Part shown: positions 23,901 to 38,049 of the stretch, one piece after another | Layout of the letters: each line of letters starts with the position of its first letter | Position numbering within the stretch: position 1 is the first letter of the stretch | Assembly (NCBI RefSeq): GCF_037038585.1 | Contig: NC_092520.1 | Location: 192,676,604 to 192,740,603, forward strand | Source of the DNA: Patagioenas fasciata | Taxonomy: Eukaryota > Chordata > Aves > Columbiformes > Columbidae | Length of the DNA stretch: 64,000 bases | Reading direction: 5' to 3' | Notes under the pieces: generated by a model | The model's database searches: none | The model's input: the letters and a program-made list of their open reading frames with translations, nothing else | What the model was told of the DNA's origin: nothing | Position numbers and translations under genes: made by a program

Positions 23901-24954
23901 AACGGAAAGGCTTCAGTATATGACGTAGATAGTTTGCAGTTTAGAAATAACACTTGTGCTCATTATTGGGAAAAATGAGCAAAAGTATAACACAGCTGCT
24001 CTTCTATTTTAGCTTATTTTAAAACAAATGAGTCCACCACTTAAGGCCTATCTAATTAACAACAGCTGGAAAATGTTCTAGGACAATTTTCCCATTAGAC
24101 AAATAGCTATAAGATTTAACAGAGAAAGTCAGTTTTCCCGGCACAAGACTGTAAACTATTCTCTAGGGTATACTGACAGTGTGAGAGATACTCATTTGGG
24201 AAACAGTAGATATTTTAAGGTTATAGTGAGCTTCTCTCTAGGCAAGTAGACCAACATAGTTCTTGCATGTGTCAGAACTGGCATGGTTAATATTAGATTG
24301 GATGTATATTTTTCTTCTCAAATAACTCTAGTTCCCTGGAGTCTGATTCCCTGATCCACTCTATACGTAACTTGGTTTATTCCTGGGCTCTCTTTTGAAG
24401 TGAACCAACTGTTTGGTCCTTGATAAAATCAATATGTAAATATCAGATTACTCTACTACAGGCAATATTTTGCATAGGGAAAAGGTATGAAACTGCACAA
24501 AATTTCACTTCTTTCACCCTACTTTAGCCTATAAGCCCTACACTGATTCTTCCAGTTGCCTAATATCCATTTTCCTTCATGGAAAGAAGAATAAGTGCTC
24601 AATGTTAGGCTACAAAAACACTATTCTGTAAGTCTATGAAATAATCTTAATTTTTAAGTGCCGCAGCTTCACCCTGGTGCCAATAGTATAATACAGGAAA
24701 TCCAGAAAATACATTAGTCAAATACAGTGCAGCAAACAGCAGTCCATGGGGAAGGATAAATCGTTAGTACGGACACAGGAGCTTCTGTATCTTTTGGTTT
24801 GGAGGCCTGGAATCACCCTTATGCAGCACATCTTTACTAGTGTAAGCACAGTCTGTGCATTTGTCACTGAGCCAATGAATCCCCAGCTTCTCTTTGTATT
24901 TGATGCCTCCATTCAAGAAAGATTGCTATACTTTTTTCATGGCAGAGTTGAAGG
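20960..24954. other. Intergenic sequence, no gene seen
   Basis: Four kilobases of unique AT-rich DNA with short chance ORFs only. I see no repeat family or RNA gene that I can name. Confidence 0.5.
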
Positions 24955-25367
24955 AATGATTAAAAGATTAAAGAGTCACACTGTGAAAGTCTCCAGAATC
25001 TCTACCTGTTTAGCTTAACAAGAAGGACATTAAAAAGCAACCTCATTACAGCCTATGAGTAGTTACAAGGAGAACAGAGATGTTAGTGTGCCACTATATC
25101 TAAGCAGAAAGCAGAAAATTGATATATTCAGGTGAGGAAAAAAAGCCACAGTATTTAATAGTGAAGATACTAACCTTTGGAACATATTACCAAAAAAAGT
25201 AGTTAATTCATCGTCATTTAGACTTTTTCAATTGAGATAAGATTTTATTTTATTTTTCCAGAAGACTTGTTCTAGTTTAAACAGGAATCAGTATAAGAAA
25301 GTTCTTTCCTCTACAGAAGGTCAGATTACATGACCCTTTCTTGATGGGTAATCTACGAATCTATTAA
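24955..25367 (+). mobile_element. Ancient CR1/L3-like LINE 3' remnant
   Basis: This is a strongly diverged plus-strand LINE end. Recognisable pieces in order are a GATTAAAAGATTAAAGAGTC segment, TTTAGCTTAACAAGAAG, CATTACAGCCTATGAGTA, the CTTTGGAACATATTACC segment (the CR1 'WNxLP' coding region), AGAAGGTCAGATTACATGA and the tail AATCTACGAATCTATTAA at 25350-25367. The tail of AATCTATGA-like units differs from the ATTCTRTG tails of the young copies here. It resembles older amniote CR1/L3-type elements known from turtles and crocodilians. Confidence 0.65.
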
Positions 25368-28300
25368 TATAACAGAGAATTACACCGACAATAGAACTCC
25401 ACCAGCCATTTGTCCTGTTGATAGGATACATCCTCCATAACATTCAGACTTATGTTCATAGAACATCATTTACTTTTAATGACAAAAATACTTCATGTTG
25501 GGCTGACGAGCCCCCTCTTTTCATTGTCTAACACACAAAAATAGCAGCATGCCAGTTCTGCTGTTCATACTAATTACTCATATTTATTTCTGTACTGTTC
25601 ATAAGATGTGTGATATAATTACAAAATTATATCTCTTTTAAAACTTCTCTATTTTGTTTTATTGTGACTTTTATCTTGCTTGTCTCTACAACTTCAGCCT
25701 ACTTCCCTGTTTCAATTCAAGCTTCTAACCTCAATATTCAATACTGTACTAGGTATACTTCCATTCAAAAGATTCCTTTTAACGACATCTGTGTGAATCC
25801 AATCTATCACATCTATAATCCATATTTTCTTTTCCCTTCACATTTTCCTCTGAACTTAATTTCAGACTGTTCCTGCAAGGTTAAAAATAATCTTATTACA
25901 CAGAAACAGAAGAATTTATGTTAACATCAGATTACTACTTAATCTAGCATATGAAAATAAACTCTTAGTTTGTATGTGTATGTCTTTACTCATACTTCTC
26001 TCATCTCTCTCAGGAGTAAGAGTTAAGGAAGCAGCATATCTGAGTTTGTAGTAGGAAAAAAGAAAAAAATTGATTACATGAGAAGCTTAGTTTATTTGAC
26101 TTAAAAAGGCAGATGTTGAACTGATACTGTGATGTTATTAACCTCTAACTTTTTTGCATATTCTAAATTTTTGTGACTCCAAAAATGTAGTGTTTCAGGA
26201 ATCGCTTTGCACAGCTATCTGTTTTCCTCTTCAATTCTATATGAATTACCATTCTACATATGGATGTGCCATTTGCTCAACAAACTAGGTCGGCTTTGCC
26301 ATTTACAGGTATCAGTGAAAACAAATTTTTCTGAATTACTTGAAAAGCTCCTTCAGTTCCTTTCACAAATATAGCAATCAGACTTGATTCTTCAGAAATC
26401 AGAATGAAGTGACTGGATTTTGATATTTGCTTGTGTTGCTCCACGTTGTTCTACCGAAATAATCATCACAGTAAGGGGATCTAACCTTTTGCAGGAACAC
26501 TCTTTATTTGATGGAGATCTAGTGCATATATATTCCTTGAGTTTCTGATTGTTTTTCAGTGACAGTATTTTTATCTTTTGTTTTTGTTGTTATGAAAAAG
26601 AATTTTCATTTTAAATTATTTTAGTTGTATGATAGATTTTTTTTCTCTAAGTATATACATGCCATGTCCTGTTACCACATCAATCTCAGATTTTTCACAG
26701 TTATCAGTCTGACACATTGAGATGCAGATTATCTAAACTGCTGATTAAAATTATATCTTTTTTGATTAATGCAGCTCTCTATAATCCTGAGTAAGCATAA
26801 TCTGCAAGGCGTGGGTATTACATATTTCATGGCCTGACTACCCTTTTCACGTTAGAGCAAGCATTTTTCTCCCTCAGATGCACATCTTGAATAGGTTTCT
26901 CTTGTGAGGCTGATGTTCAAATGGTTTGTATTGCATTTCACCGAAGAATGATGTTATCCATATTACAAACTGCATTCTTTCTTTTCCTTGATATATACTT
27001 CTTGTTGCATGTATTTGGATCAGTGCTACATCTTGCTTTTCTTTCTATATTTGTTTTGGAGTGACGTAAATTCAAATGGCTGTGGCTTAGCTTTCTTCTT
27101 TGTTTTAATACTAGTTCTGCAAGAAGGAGACAAAGATCTTGCAGGGTTTTATGACCTAATATTATCCATTATTAGTATGGAAATAGTACTGAGGGACTGA
27201 ACCTGTGAATTAAAATGTTAAATATGGTAGGTTATGATCAAGTGCAGAGCAAAGTTCCTCTATCTCAAACCACTTAACAGGCAGAATATGAAACAGAAGA
27301 TAATATGGGACATATTGAGAAAATATATTTTGAGATGAGAAAAATTTATACTTTGAAGGTTCCACTGTGTGAAATCACTGGTCTTCATTGCCCATTACTC
27401 TGTCTCTGACTGTAGCAGGTAACAGATGTTTAAGAACTGTTAGAACAGAGTGTGCATATAATGATACCTCTCCAGAAGAATACTGGCCAGGTTTTTAGCT
27501 GCAAAACCTTTTGATTAAGAAGTGGTGTCTTTGCAGTTAATATCCCTTCATGGATATTTCTTCCACGAGACTGTCCAGCTGCTTTTCAAAATTATATACA
27601 GTTTTAGGCAGAGAATTTCACTGCTGATTTATGTGATATGTTTCGAAACTTCTTCCATTCGTCAGCAGACAAGAAGACATACCATTATTAAGTTAGACTT
27701 TACTTTGAAATTATTTCTACCCATGTTTTCAGGTCTTGGCAGTTTATTTCTCCCATGAAATTTAATCAACATGTATAAAATACATATATTTTTAATTATT
27801 ACCTTGCTACAGATAGCTGACATGTTAATTTGTCATCTTTGAACAATGTTAATTCCTACATGCAGGCCAGATTCTGCTACTCTTTCTGACACAGTTATTT
27901 AGGGCGGTATGAATCAAAAAGACAATTGTATAAGATTATACAGAAGCACAGAAGTCCAAATTTTTTGTTGTCTCTAAACCATAATTTAAACAAATTTGTA
28001 GAGACATCTAAAATCTACAGGTATCCATATCTTGATATGAAAACATCTTGGTTTCCATTGTTTTGTTTCTAATTTGAAAGTGACTTCAAACCTGACAAAG
28101 CCAATCAGTTAAGCATTTAACTTACATTTGGTTTAGATTCATAATTATTTTTTTCTTAACCCATTTTTCTCAAGAAACTTAAGCTGTTACTCCTTGAACG
28201 TGTGAGGTACTGTATCATTTGTCAGATTTCACATAAAGTGCAGTGAAATCTACCCCTGTATTTCAAAGTATAGATAAAACAAAGGTATGGCATCCTGGTT

Positions 28301-31300
28301 ACCAAACACAAAATCCTTTCTACCTAAAGAAGTTCAAAATAGCAAAAAAATATTTAAGATGGATTGGTTGTGAAGAGTGAGTCAAAAGGTTATGTGTTAT
28401 GCTGAGCTCTGTTGGGTCAGAAGTAGAATGTATACAAGTGTAAATACAGCCATATATCATAGGAATTAAACTTTTAAAACTGAAAGTGACATTATCCTCC
28501 TCTCTGTCACTTTGTTCAGAGAACAGTTGCCTTAGGCAAAAAGATTCTGCAAGCAGGATACACAATTTAGTATAAAACAATTACTTACTGCCTAGTATAC
28601 AGAATGGATAGGATTAACTGCTTGGTTAAGCATTAACATGCTCACCACTTCCAGAAGTCAGCTAATGACTTTTGGCTGGCCAGGCAGATGCTACTCAGGT
28701 GGAAAAGGTTTCCTCTGATATTCTTTGGAGTAGTCTGGCCCTTGATATTGCTGATTCACTATCTTTTGGTTATTTTCCCTTCAGAGTTTTATCTTTCCAT
28801 ATTAATACTTTTCCCTTTTTATTCTTGAGATACTAATACTCATCACCTCGAAAATCCTACCTCTACCAGTACTTTCACTGTCCTTATCTTGGATGGCTCT
28901 ACTCTGCTGATATTCTCACAGATACTTCTCACAACTAAACTGTTTCCTCATGAGTCCGAGCCAAAATTATGCAATCGGGCCTTATCAGGAGAAGGTCTTG
29001 TACAACAAATATTTGAACCCTTGAGATCAGCATCAGGGTGGAATGAATCTGCATAGATCAAGGGTTGCTTATGTGCTGTATCCCACAGCTGTTTAGTACA
29101 AATATGCCTAAACCTCCTCCCTTACAGTCAGGAAGAGATTAAATAATATTGCCCTCTGAAACCCAACAAATCTACTGTTATTTTATTCAGGGTAAATGCA
29201 CTTCAAAGGCTGATCCTGCTCCATGCTATCTCCTCCCTACTCTTATGTCATACACATGTTCAGAATTCTTCATAACCTGGCAGTTGCTACACTGTGAGAG
29301 ACAGACATCATGGTATAGAGTGCTTCCAAGCAAAGATACTTACCTCAGTGGAAAGTGTGAGTGCCTCAGTACTATATCTTCCTCTCATGTCTTCCAGAAA
29401 GATTAACATTACCTACATTTCCACACCTTGAATTCTTAAAGAAAGTGCTTCTGTTTGTGAAGAGACCACAGACCTGTAAATCCCTGACAGCTGAGAGGTT
29501 CCATGCTGCCATGTTAAGGATTTTAGAGACCCTCTTGTCTTCTGCATTTCCCGCTAGATAATTTAGTTGTGTTGCCCCACAGGACCCTGACCTTTGCAGA
29601 GCTCATTCAAAAGTACTCTCACAGTTCTGCACTTGGAGAATCTGTGCAGCTGATTTAGGTCTGTGGATTCTTTTGCAGGGCAAAGAACCTAAAGCTTAGT
29701 TACTGCCATGTGCAACCGCCTTGTGAACGTGAGCCTTATTCTGTCTGGTCGGTTTCTAATTGAGTACACTGGGACACCTTTTATATACCATTTCACTGTG
29801 TGGTAGATCAACACTTATGGATTTACAGTAATAAAGCCCATTGCAAATAACAGTGTATTTTTTCCACCTTAATTTCCTAGCTATAATCACCAACACTATT
29901 ATGTAATATCTTGCCCATGGAATAAGTTTCTACATGGAATTTTTGTTGTCAGTTGCTTTGGATAATTTATCTCCTGTACTGTTTTAGTGTCAGTATGCTC
30001 TCACTGACAGCTTGTTAAATTTACAAGAAAAAGAAATTTCTTGTATTCCCAGATGTTCAGCTCATCTGCCAGAATGAAAACTGAATTAGGAGCTGAATAA
30101 TTAGAAGGTGACACATTACAGGACACAGAGCAAGCTATATTTATACCAACTCAATAGTCTTGACGTCTATGGAAACTGTTGCTTCCTTTAGCATTTTATA
30201 CAAGACTTTAAATTAGGTATTTTAAACACGATGGTAAATTTATTATTATTTAATTTTAATTTATGTCATCTTTAATACTCTTGAGTGTAAACTCTTAGAG
30301 ACATTAAAATCTGCAAATGTAGCTGTATGTAGTATGCCAGCTAGGTAGACAATTAGCTTTGTGGTTTTTTTTTTTAAATGAGTGAATCAATTCTTCTCGG
30401 TTTCAAAATATCAGGTTTGTAATAGACAATGCCTTCTTCTCAAAAGTTCAAACATGATGTGTTAAAAAGCTTAGAAATAAAACAGACCCATTTCCTATCA
30501 CCAAGGACAAATCATGAATACATGCCTTCCCATAAGAGGAAGAAGAGAGGGATTGTTATATCAGAAGAAAAAATATGTATTATCAATCCTATCAACATAG
30601 TAAAGAATCTGTAATAAATAATTTAATTTCACTCAAGTTTAGGCTTTCACACACAGTTTGAGTACTCAAGCACATCTCTTTTGTAGTATTGGAAAATGTA
30701 ATGCAATTTTTCCTGTTTTGGGTAAGTTTATTACTTCAGCTATTGTAGCCAACAGAGAAACAATTCTACTCCCTCAATTATGTCAGTTTCCTCAACCAGC
30801 CAGAATTGTATTTATATGGCCTTGCTTGCTGTAATAATAGAACATCTTAGACCCTCCAGCCTTCTTATGTTTACCTTGGTTACATCCATGTAGAACAAGG
30901 AGATACATCTATTTCCACTTTATGGCAACAAATTCTAGCAGATCGTTCCAAAAGTATTTTTAGGTCTTCAAAACTGAAGCTACCTTCAATAAAGCAAGTA
31001 AGTTAATATAAGTCTTTAAGTACCCATGTGTGGCAGATGGACGCCCCCTTCTCTCCCCCTCCCTTCCTTCCTTTGATAGGGAAGATGCAGACACATCTCC
31101 TCGCCCCGTCCCGCCCCGCCCCTCCCCTTCCCTCCCCTCCCCTACGATATCCCCAAGATACATTCACCCTATGACTTGCTTGCCTTTAGCATTGTGGACA
31201 TCTCAAATGCCTAAGTATGCATAAGTATGTTCTTCCTAAGGCATTCCTTTGCATGATGCAGAAAAATGTACAACCATACAGGTAAGCGTGCAACTCCTGA

Positions 31301-31607
31301 TGACTTGAGTGGAACAACTCTCCTCCTTAAAATTCTGTATATAGATTTAACTAGCTGACACTACTGATTTTTTTACTCAAAGTGCTTATCCCTTTTTATG
31401 GTCACTCATGTTTATTACCAGCTAGTTAGCTGAATTCATTCTTAATGCCTTTTCTTCTATATGTGAAAGATATTGTGACGGTGATCCTTGAAGGTTTGTG
31501 AATATTTACGAGTTACTTAAGATAAACAAACAAACCAATAAATACAATTAGCATGTGGATAAGAATTTTCATGTATTCTTTGCACTCTTCCTTCATCTAT
31601 TTATATA
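25368..31607. other. Long intergenic stretch, no gene seen
   Basis: Six kilobases of AT-rich DNA. The only sharp compositional feature is the C-rich tract at 31104-31142. ORFs here are short and unremarkable. Confidence 0.55.
31104..31142. repeat. C-rich tract with GC box, G-quadruplex potential
   Basis: This 39-bp stretch is almost pure C on the plus strand, broken by single G or T bases. It contains CCCCGCCCC (31114-31122), an Sp1/KLF-type GC box on the minus strand. The minus strand has at least six runs of three or more G with 1-2-nt loops, enough for an intramolecular G-quadruplex. A second pyrimidine-rich run (31047-31072) lies just to the left. The surroundings are AT-rich. Confidence 0.8.
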
Positions 31608-31939
31608 CATTTATAAGATTCCTCCCGAGCCTTCTCTTTTTCAGGTTAAACAATCCCAGCTCTCTCAGCCTTTCTTGGTACAAGAAATGCCCTAATCCCT
31701 TAGTCATTTTAGTGGTCCTTCATTGGACTCTTTCCAGTATATCCATGACCTTCTGGTACTGGGGAGCTCAGAATAGGACACCGTGCTACAGGCGTGGCCT
31801 CACCAGTGCTGATTAGAACGGAAGGATCAGCTCCTTCAACCTGCAGCTGAGGATATAATTTCCCTCCTTTGAAGCAATGGCACATTGCTGGCTGATGTTC
31901 AGTTTGGTGCCCACAGGACTCCTAAGTCCTTAGGCTTGA
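31608..31939 (-). mobile_element. CR1 LINE internal fragment
   Basis: This is a minus-strand CR1 piece without its 3' tail. It shows the antisense of the 'FSLEKRR', 'SNEGPLK' and 'EASPVL' part of ORF2 (CCCAGCTCTCTCAGCC, CATTGGACTCTTTCCAG, GTGGCCTCACCAGTGCTGA in the plus-strand text) and ends near the GTGCCCACAGGACTCC segment. Both ends are worn. Confidence 0.88.
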
Positions 31940-34900
31940 GAGATTATTCAGAAAAGTTGGTTACATTATGTTGGAAAATAAACAGAGTATTCCATTTCAC
32001 TATAGATTTTAATATGTTAATATATAGCATCAGATATCTCTAAGTAAATCTTAATTACGAATTAATTTGTGGTTCTGCTACTATAATTGTAATTTTTTAT
32101 CTGATGTTTTGTCCTGTTTTGTTAAAGAAACATTTAGACAGATTTTTTATCAACATTTTAAACGAAATTATATCAACCTCAAGACATTGCTTGTTGAGGT
32201 CAGTAATCCACTGTGAAATAGCTGAGAGATTTTAGATCTGGTTGCAGACAATTTTCTTAACAATGAAAATCTCTATACACAGTGGGTTCTAAGTTTTTAT
32301 TCTTTAATACATTCTGCATTTTTGTAATTTATTAATTTTGCATAAATTCTACCTTTAATGCTAATTTTAATTACTTATTGTAAACACAGTTGTGATACTT
32401 TAACATACAATGTAAGAATGCTAATTGAATCAATCTTTGGATTTTTGTTCTATAATGATCAAAATGCTTGTCAAGTGTAAGACTTTATTATCTATGTTTC
32501 TCGAGCTATATATTCATAGTCATCATTTCATCCTTCAGCTTAATCCTAGATAATTTTCTTATCCTTAAACTAGTCCATTACTGAAAGAATGCTTTATTCT
32601 GTTCTGAAGAGATTATTTTTTTCCATACAATTTATATATAAAAGATAACTGTGCTCACAATGGAAATATCTGTAATCTTCTCCAAAAATTTGCTCTCTGG
32701 AAGTACCTTAGTCTATAAAGTTCTATTTTTAATGAAATAAAGATATTTCTGTTTTGTGAGTGTAACTGAAAAAATGCAACTATTGGAGAGTTAGCTGAAA
32801 CACTCTGTTTTATAGCTTCTCAGTAGGATTTGCACTGCAGAATAATTTCATTTGTTACATACTAAAAATTCATAGTTGATAAAAGAATCATTATGCAAAT
32901 CCTTGCTTGGCAGAAGTACTTTCTTAAGCAACATGTCAACAACAGCTTTGGAGATGCATGCTTCCATGGTCTTTCTGTACTTGCTGGTCCTAAACAACAA
33001 AATTTTGCTACACAGCTGCAGGTACTTCACAGAAGAGAGGCTTGTCTACCTAAAATGCCTTTGGGCATTCATCCACCAAAGACCTTATCTTCATCCAAAT
33101 ATTGATCCTCTAAATTTCTATTTAGCTAATCCTAGAATCACATAAACTCTCCAGATGGCTAACTGTTTCAGCATTTAAATCCCTCTAAATAAGTAACCAT
33201 CTTTTTTTTTTTTTTTTTTCTGTAAACTCCCTTCGTACAAATATAGCTACGAGTTACAGAACTTGAAACACATAAACAACATACATTAACTTCTTCAGTC
33301 ATTCCATTCCATAGCGTCGGTCCTATTGCTCATATAAGACATTCTTGCTTCTCCAGTGTCCCACTCTGCTCACTGTTGTTTCCTTATGCCTAGTCTATCT
33401 CCTACTATGTTGTGGTAAAATTAGATTCAGCCACTTGTGTTTAAGAATAAATAAATGTTTGATGACATTAGTTTGAAAAGTATTCAAAACTGCCATAAAG
33501 TGCAGTTTTGAAGACATCTCAGCGAAGGTCTTCCAAGGAGTGTCAAGCACTTTCTGTGGACAAAACTCGCCTGTTCAGAATATTGGATTTGCACATCCAC
33601 ATAATTTGACTCATGTTGAAGAGTTACGATATCGTACATTTTTCTTTGGTATTTTTGTTTGTTTGGTTGGGTGATTTGGGTTTTTTGTTTGTTTGTTTGG
33701 TTGGTTTTGTTTCATTTTTGGTTTTGTTTTGTTTTGTTTTGTTTGTTTGTTTGTTTTTAAAATCAAATAAATTAGACCTGGTTGGTGTGTTTAGGTCCCG
33801 AGCTTTAGAATGTTTGTGATCTATTCCTCTTCAGCTCCGGATTGTGTGAATCCAGGACAGCGTTTGGAAACCTGGGTGTCTAGTCCTGGGACTGTGTGTT
33901 ACACAATGCAGCAGGGTGTCCTCAGGCTAAGCTGAGAGATGGACCTGAGATTGTTTGGAGTTCAGTTCTTGTACAGATTCACATGTACCTGAACTTGGTA
34001 TCATTTATTTTCATTTCAGGTAATCAATGGCTCATTAGATGATTCATTAACTTTGAACTCCTTCAAACCAGTTGAACTGGAAAGTCCTATAATTAAAACT
34101 GCAAGAAGTTCTACAATAGAGCAAATGCTTTCAATTCCTCTTCGGTGCAGACACTGGGCACCATTTGGCCCAGTCCATTTCCTTGCACCCCTCTTCCTGT
34201 GTTAATTGTTCAGGACTGATGAACTACGGAGAAACTGCAGCCTTAGGCTGAGGCTGGGAACAGGGCTCTGAAGCAGAGAATGACGGATGAAGGCCAGGTG
34301 AATCCATATGTGCACAGAAATACATAAACACACAAAGCATTCAGAAACAACCCTTGGGATTATCATGTTTTTAACTGAACTATAATTCTGGAGAAATGCT
34401 GCTGGTTTAGCTTTGGTTTGTGTTCAGTGAAGAGTTTCTCTCCAGTTCAGGGCTATATAAAAGCAAGTTATAGGTTAGTTTGAACTGAGTTTTAGTGGTT
34501 CTTTATTTTTGGTTTGATCCTGAGTGAAGCACTGAAAAGCCTTCAGTCTCTAAGTTTCATATGTATTAGACTTTGACTGTATTGAGTACACCTACAGGTC
34601 TGAGATGCATACTATAGTTAAAAGATACTGCTTTACATCATCAAAGCACAGGCTACTCTACTATGACAAGATCAATTAATAAATGCCTGCTGCAGATAGA
34701 TCACTCAGGCCTGACAAGTTTGGGTTGTTCCTAAGAAATGGGCAGGCAGAGAGACAGACACACATGCACACAGAGCATAGGTCCCTGATTATCTCTTCAG
34801 CTTAATACCATTAGAAATGTCTTCCAAACATGTGCATTATACTGGATTATTTTTGAGACATGTAGTCTTCAAATTCTCTTTTGCAAAGTGATGCATCAGT

Positions 34901-37264
34901 TATTAGATATTGTATCTATAAGGAGAAAGCATAGTAGATTAACTGCACATACACCCTCTAAGGTCAGGCTGTTGTAATTCTTCTTTCTTAACTCTTTTTT
35001 ATTTGTTTTCCATTTAACTTAGGATATACTGCTTTGGTTTTTGGTTTTTTTTGGGTTTTTTTTCTTTTTTTTTAAGTCATTTTATTCAGATTGCTATGTA
35101 CTTCTAACACTTAACAAGGTAGTACTACTGTAGTGATAGAAGTTTAACAAAGGCAGAATCTATTGGATTATAGTTTGGAATTCTATCACGTATACCTGTT
35201 GAAAGAAAGTAAGAAAGTTATCATCATGAAATAGACACAAACTCATCAAGGAATCTGTCACTACAAAAACTGTTCAGAATACATGAAGTATGTGGAAATA
35301 GCACCACAATCTGATTTTATTAATTTCTGCTAATGGAATATAAAAGAAATATTAGTATCTTGAAAAGGCCAGTGTAATGCTTTTGAGTTTTCAAAAAGCG
35401 AATCAAAATTAACACATTACAGAAGTGCTGAATAATGACAAATGATCTGAGTGTGTCAATACTACTACCATTATCTTTACGGATGACTCACCGTTTATGC
35501 TTCTCTAGATATACCCTCTGTGAGCCCAAGTACATTCTTTAATACTGCTGATGAAAAACAGATTAATGCCCTTACGCAGCTTGCAAACTCTTAAACAGTA
35601 ATAATTAGAATATATCATCCTGCTACAGTATTTCACCCATGAACACCTTGGTCAAAAAAATAAATGACATTGTATTAAATGGTATGAACCACACATGTTA
35701 TGTATGATGCACCTCTTAAGCTTCTCATAGGCTGTATTTTGTAGAACAGGTCATATGGATTTGTGTTCTTTGGCCAGTTTCTGAGAATGCAGATGGGGGC
35801 ATGCTGAGAGAACCAAACATTTTCAAATCCTAATGGAGACTCTCATATAGAAAACAAGCACTAGCTTCTGATATTCCTAAACTCATCTTTCGTTGTAGGA
35901 CTTTGAGAGTTCATCCACACATGCTGATTTAATTTGATCCTTACATACAGAGGAGTATGTGCCTGAAGTTTGTCAGATTCACATGGATCCACTTCTTATC
36001 ATGTCCCGGGCTTCTGTTAGTGTCAGTACCTCCACTAGCTGTCTTAAGCTAGAAGTTTGTAAATAAGAAGTAGAACTATAGCAGAAAAAAAATGGTTATT
36101 TTATTGTTATTAAAATATTCATCAGGTTCAGCAGTATTTTAGCTAAAATACGGCAATTATCATGTGCAAAATGCCAACAGCCAGCAATTCTTTGTAGGAT
36201 ATTCTAATTATTTGTTTTCACAGAATGCTGGATAACTCATTTTATCTTAATGCAGAAGGCTTTCCACTTTTTTCTGTATAGACTCATTTAATTGCTCAGC
36301 AAAGATCTGGCTGACTGAATACTTTGATCTCTTTACATGTCAGCACATTGCGATTCACATTTTATATCTGAATACAAAACAAGTACATCAGTCAACCTAC
36401 TTTTTTGTCTTTCTGTCTTTCTTCCTGAGGATCTGACTCAGTTTACCTGAAAGACAATGTAAAATTTGTAATGATGCTTGGGTATTAGATATATGATTGG
36501 TTTCAGATTCAGCTTTCAGTGGAAAACAGATATGAGTGAAGACACTGTGGATTCTTGAAAGTGGCCTGATACCAGTCTCTTCAATTCAGCATCTCCAAGC
36601 GGCTATGGGTTCATTTATTGTGAAACTAGCTTCATAATGCACCCTCATGCAGCTGAAGGTGTTTTATTGATTAGAAATGTCACAAACTAAATGAAAGAAG
36701 AAAAAACACAAGAAGATCTACCTGCTACTGTCACTTTACTGGATAAACAATAACATCTACATATTGGGTCAGGATGTGTCACAAGTCCCACATTATGTAA
36801 ATGTTTTTCAAATGAGTGGTTTCTTCCCCACACCAGAGAACTTTGACTCTCATTTGCATCAGTAGCACAACAGGCCTTTGGCCCTGGCAGCTGGCAGCTT
36901 AACCCCACCATACTGGGCAAAAAAGCTGACATTACTCTTCTGCTCTCCGTAAAAGGTCTTGCTTTGATCCCTGACTTCATAACCATGAGAAATTCAGCCA
37001 GATGGCAAATAGTTCTCGTGATATTTTCCTACAACAAAAAATATTCTGTTGTCATTAGTGCTGCCTGGCTTTCAAGCACAGCGTCATCAAATGTAGGTCA
37101 CGAGCTTTGTCAGGTGCCTTGGTGCTAAGAAGTCTACAGCAGGATCCAGTGGTGGAAAATTTGAAGCACCTGCATAGGACAACATTACTTCCTTAAACAG
37201 ACACGCAGGATTCAGTAAAAAGAGACATTCTGCTTATGAACGGCTGATTCTCTTTGTTCTTAAA
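31940..37264. other. Intergenic sequence, no gene seen
   Basis: AT-rich unique DNA. It contains an 18-T run at 33202-33219, the TTTG tract at 33652-33758 and a T/G-rich patch at 35032-35075. The short ORFs at 32876-33145 and 36687-36986 show no domain. Confidence 0.5.
33652..33758. repeat. TTTG/TTTTG simple repeat
   Basis: An imperfect run of TTTG and TTTTG units, including three or more perfect TTTTG copies near 33721-33741. The small ORF through it (33613-33819) is compositional. Confidence 0.9.
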
Positions 37265-38045
37265 AGCAAAGCATGGTGAAATTTTACAAGTCCAAATGCT
37301 GTATTCTGCACCTAGGATGCAGTAATTCTGGGCACAAGCACAAATTGGGAGAGGAGTGGCAACCCTGCAGAAAGACATCTGAGTGTGCTCATTGACAGCA
37401 GCTTAATATGAGTCAGCAGTCTGTGCCCCGGCAGCCAAGAGGGAAAACCCCATCCTGGGATGCATTAAACACACCATAACCAGCTGGTCAAAATAGGTGA
37501 TTATCCCACTGTATTCAGCATTGGTGTTGCTTCACATGGAGCACTGTGTACTTCTAGGCCACACAGTTTTAGAAGGATGTTGAAGTCCTTGGATGCATCC
37601 AGAGGAGGGCAGCAAAGCTGCTGAAAGCGCTGGACGCATGTTCTGTGGTGTGTGGCTGAAGACTTTGGGCTTAACTAGTTTGGAGAAAAAAAACACTGAG
37701 GTGTGACCTCATGGCTCTCTACAGCTTCCTGAGGAGGGGATGCGAAGAGGGAAGTGCTGAGATCTTCTAACTGGTATCCAATGACAGAACATGAGTGACT
37801 GGTTCAAAGCTGCACCAAAGGAGGTTAGAAACATTAGGAAGCATTTCTTTACCGAGAGTTTTATCAGACACTGGAACAAGCTTCCTAGAGAGGTGGTTGA
37901 TGCCCCAAGCCTGTCGGTATTTGAGACATTTGGACAATGCCCTTAATAATTTGCTTTAACTTTTTGTCAGCCTTAATTTGGTCAGGTAGTTGGAGTAGAT
38001 GATCATTGTAGGTCCCTTCCAACTGAAATTATTCTATTCTATACT
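37265..38045 (+). mobile_element. CR1 LINE, older copy with ATTCTATTCTATA tail
   Basis: This is a plus-strand CR1 fragment of about 780 bp. It begins in ORF2 near the 'CRVLHLG'-type segment (TGTATTCTGCACCTAGG) and passes through the GAGTGTGCTCATTGACAGCA and 'MSQQ' region. It then carries GAGGAGGGCAGCAAAGCTG and ACACTGGAACAAGCTTCC, followed by the 3' UTR GTAGATGATCATTGTAGGTC. It has many stops and indels. The tail is ATTATTCTATTCTATA rather than the usual octamers. The next CR1 begins 5 bp further on. Confidence 0.88.
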
Positions 38046-38049
38046 ATTT

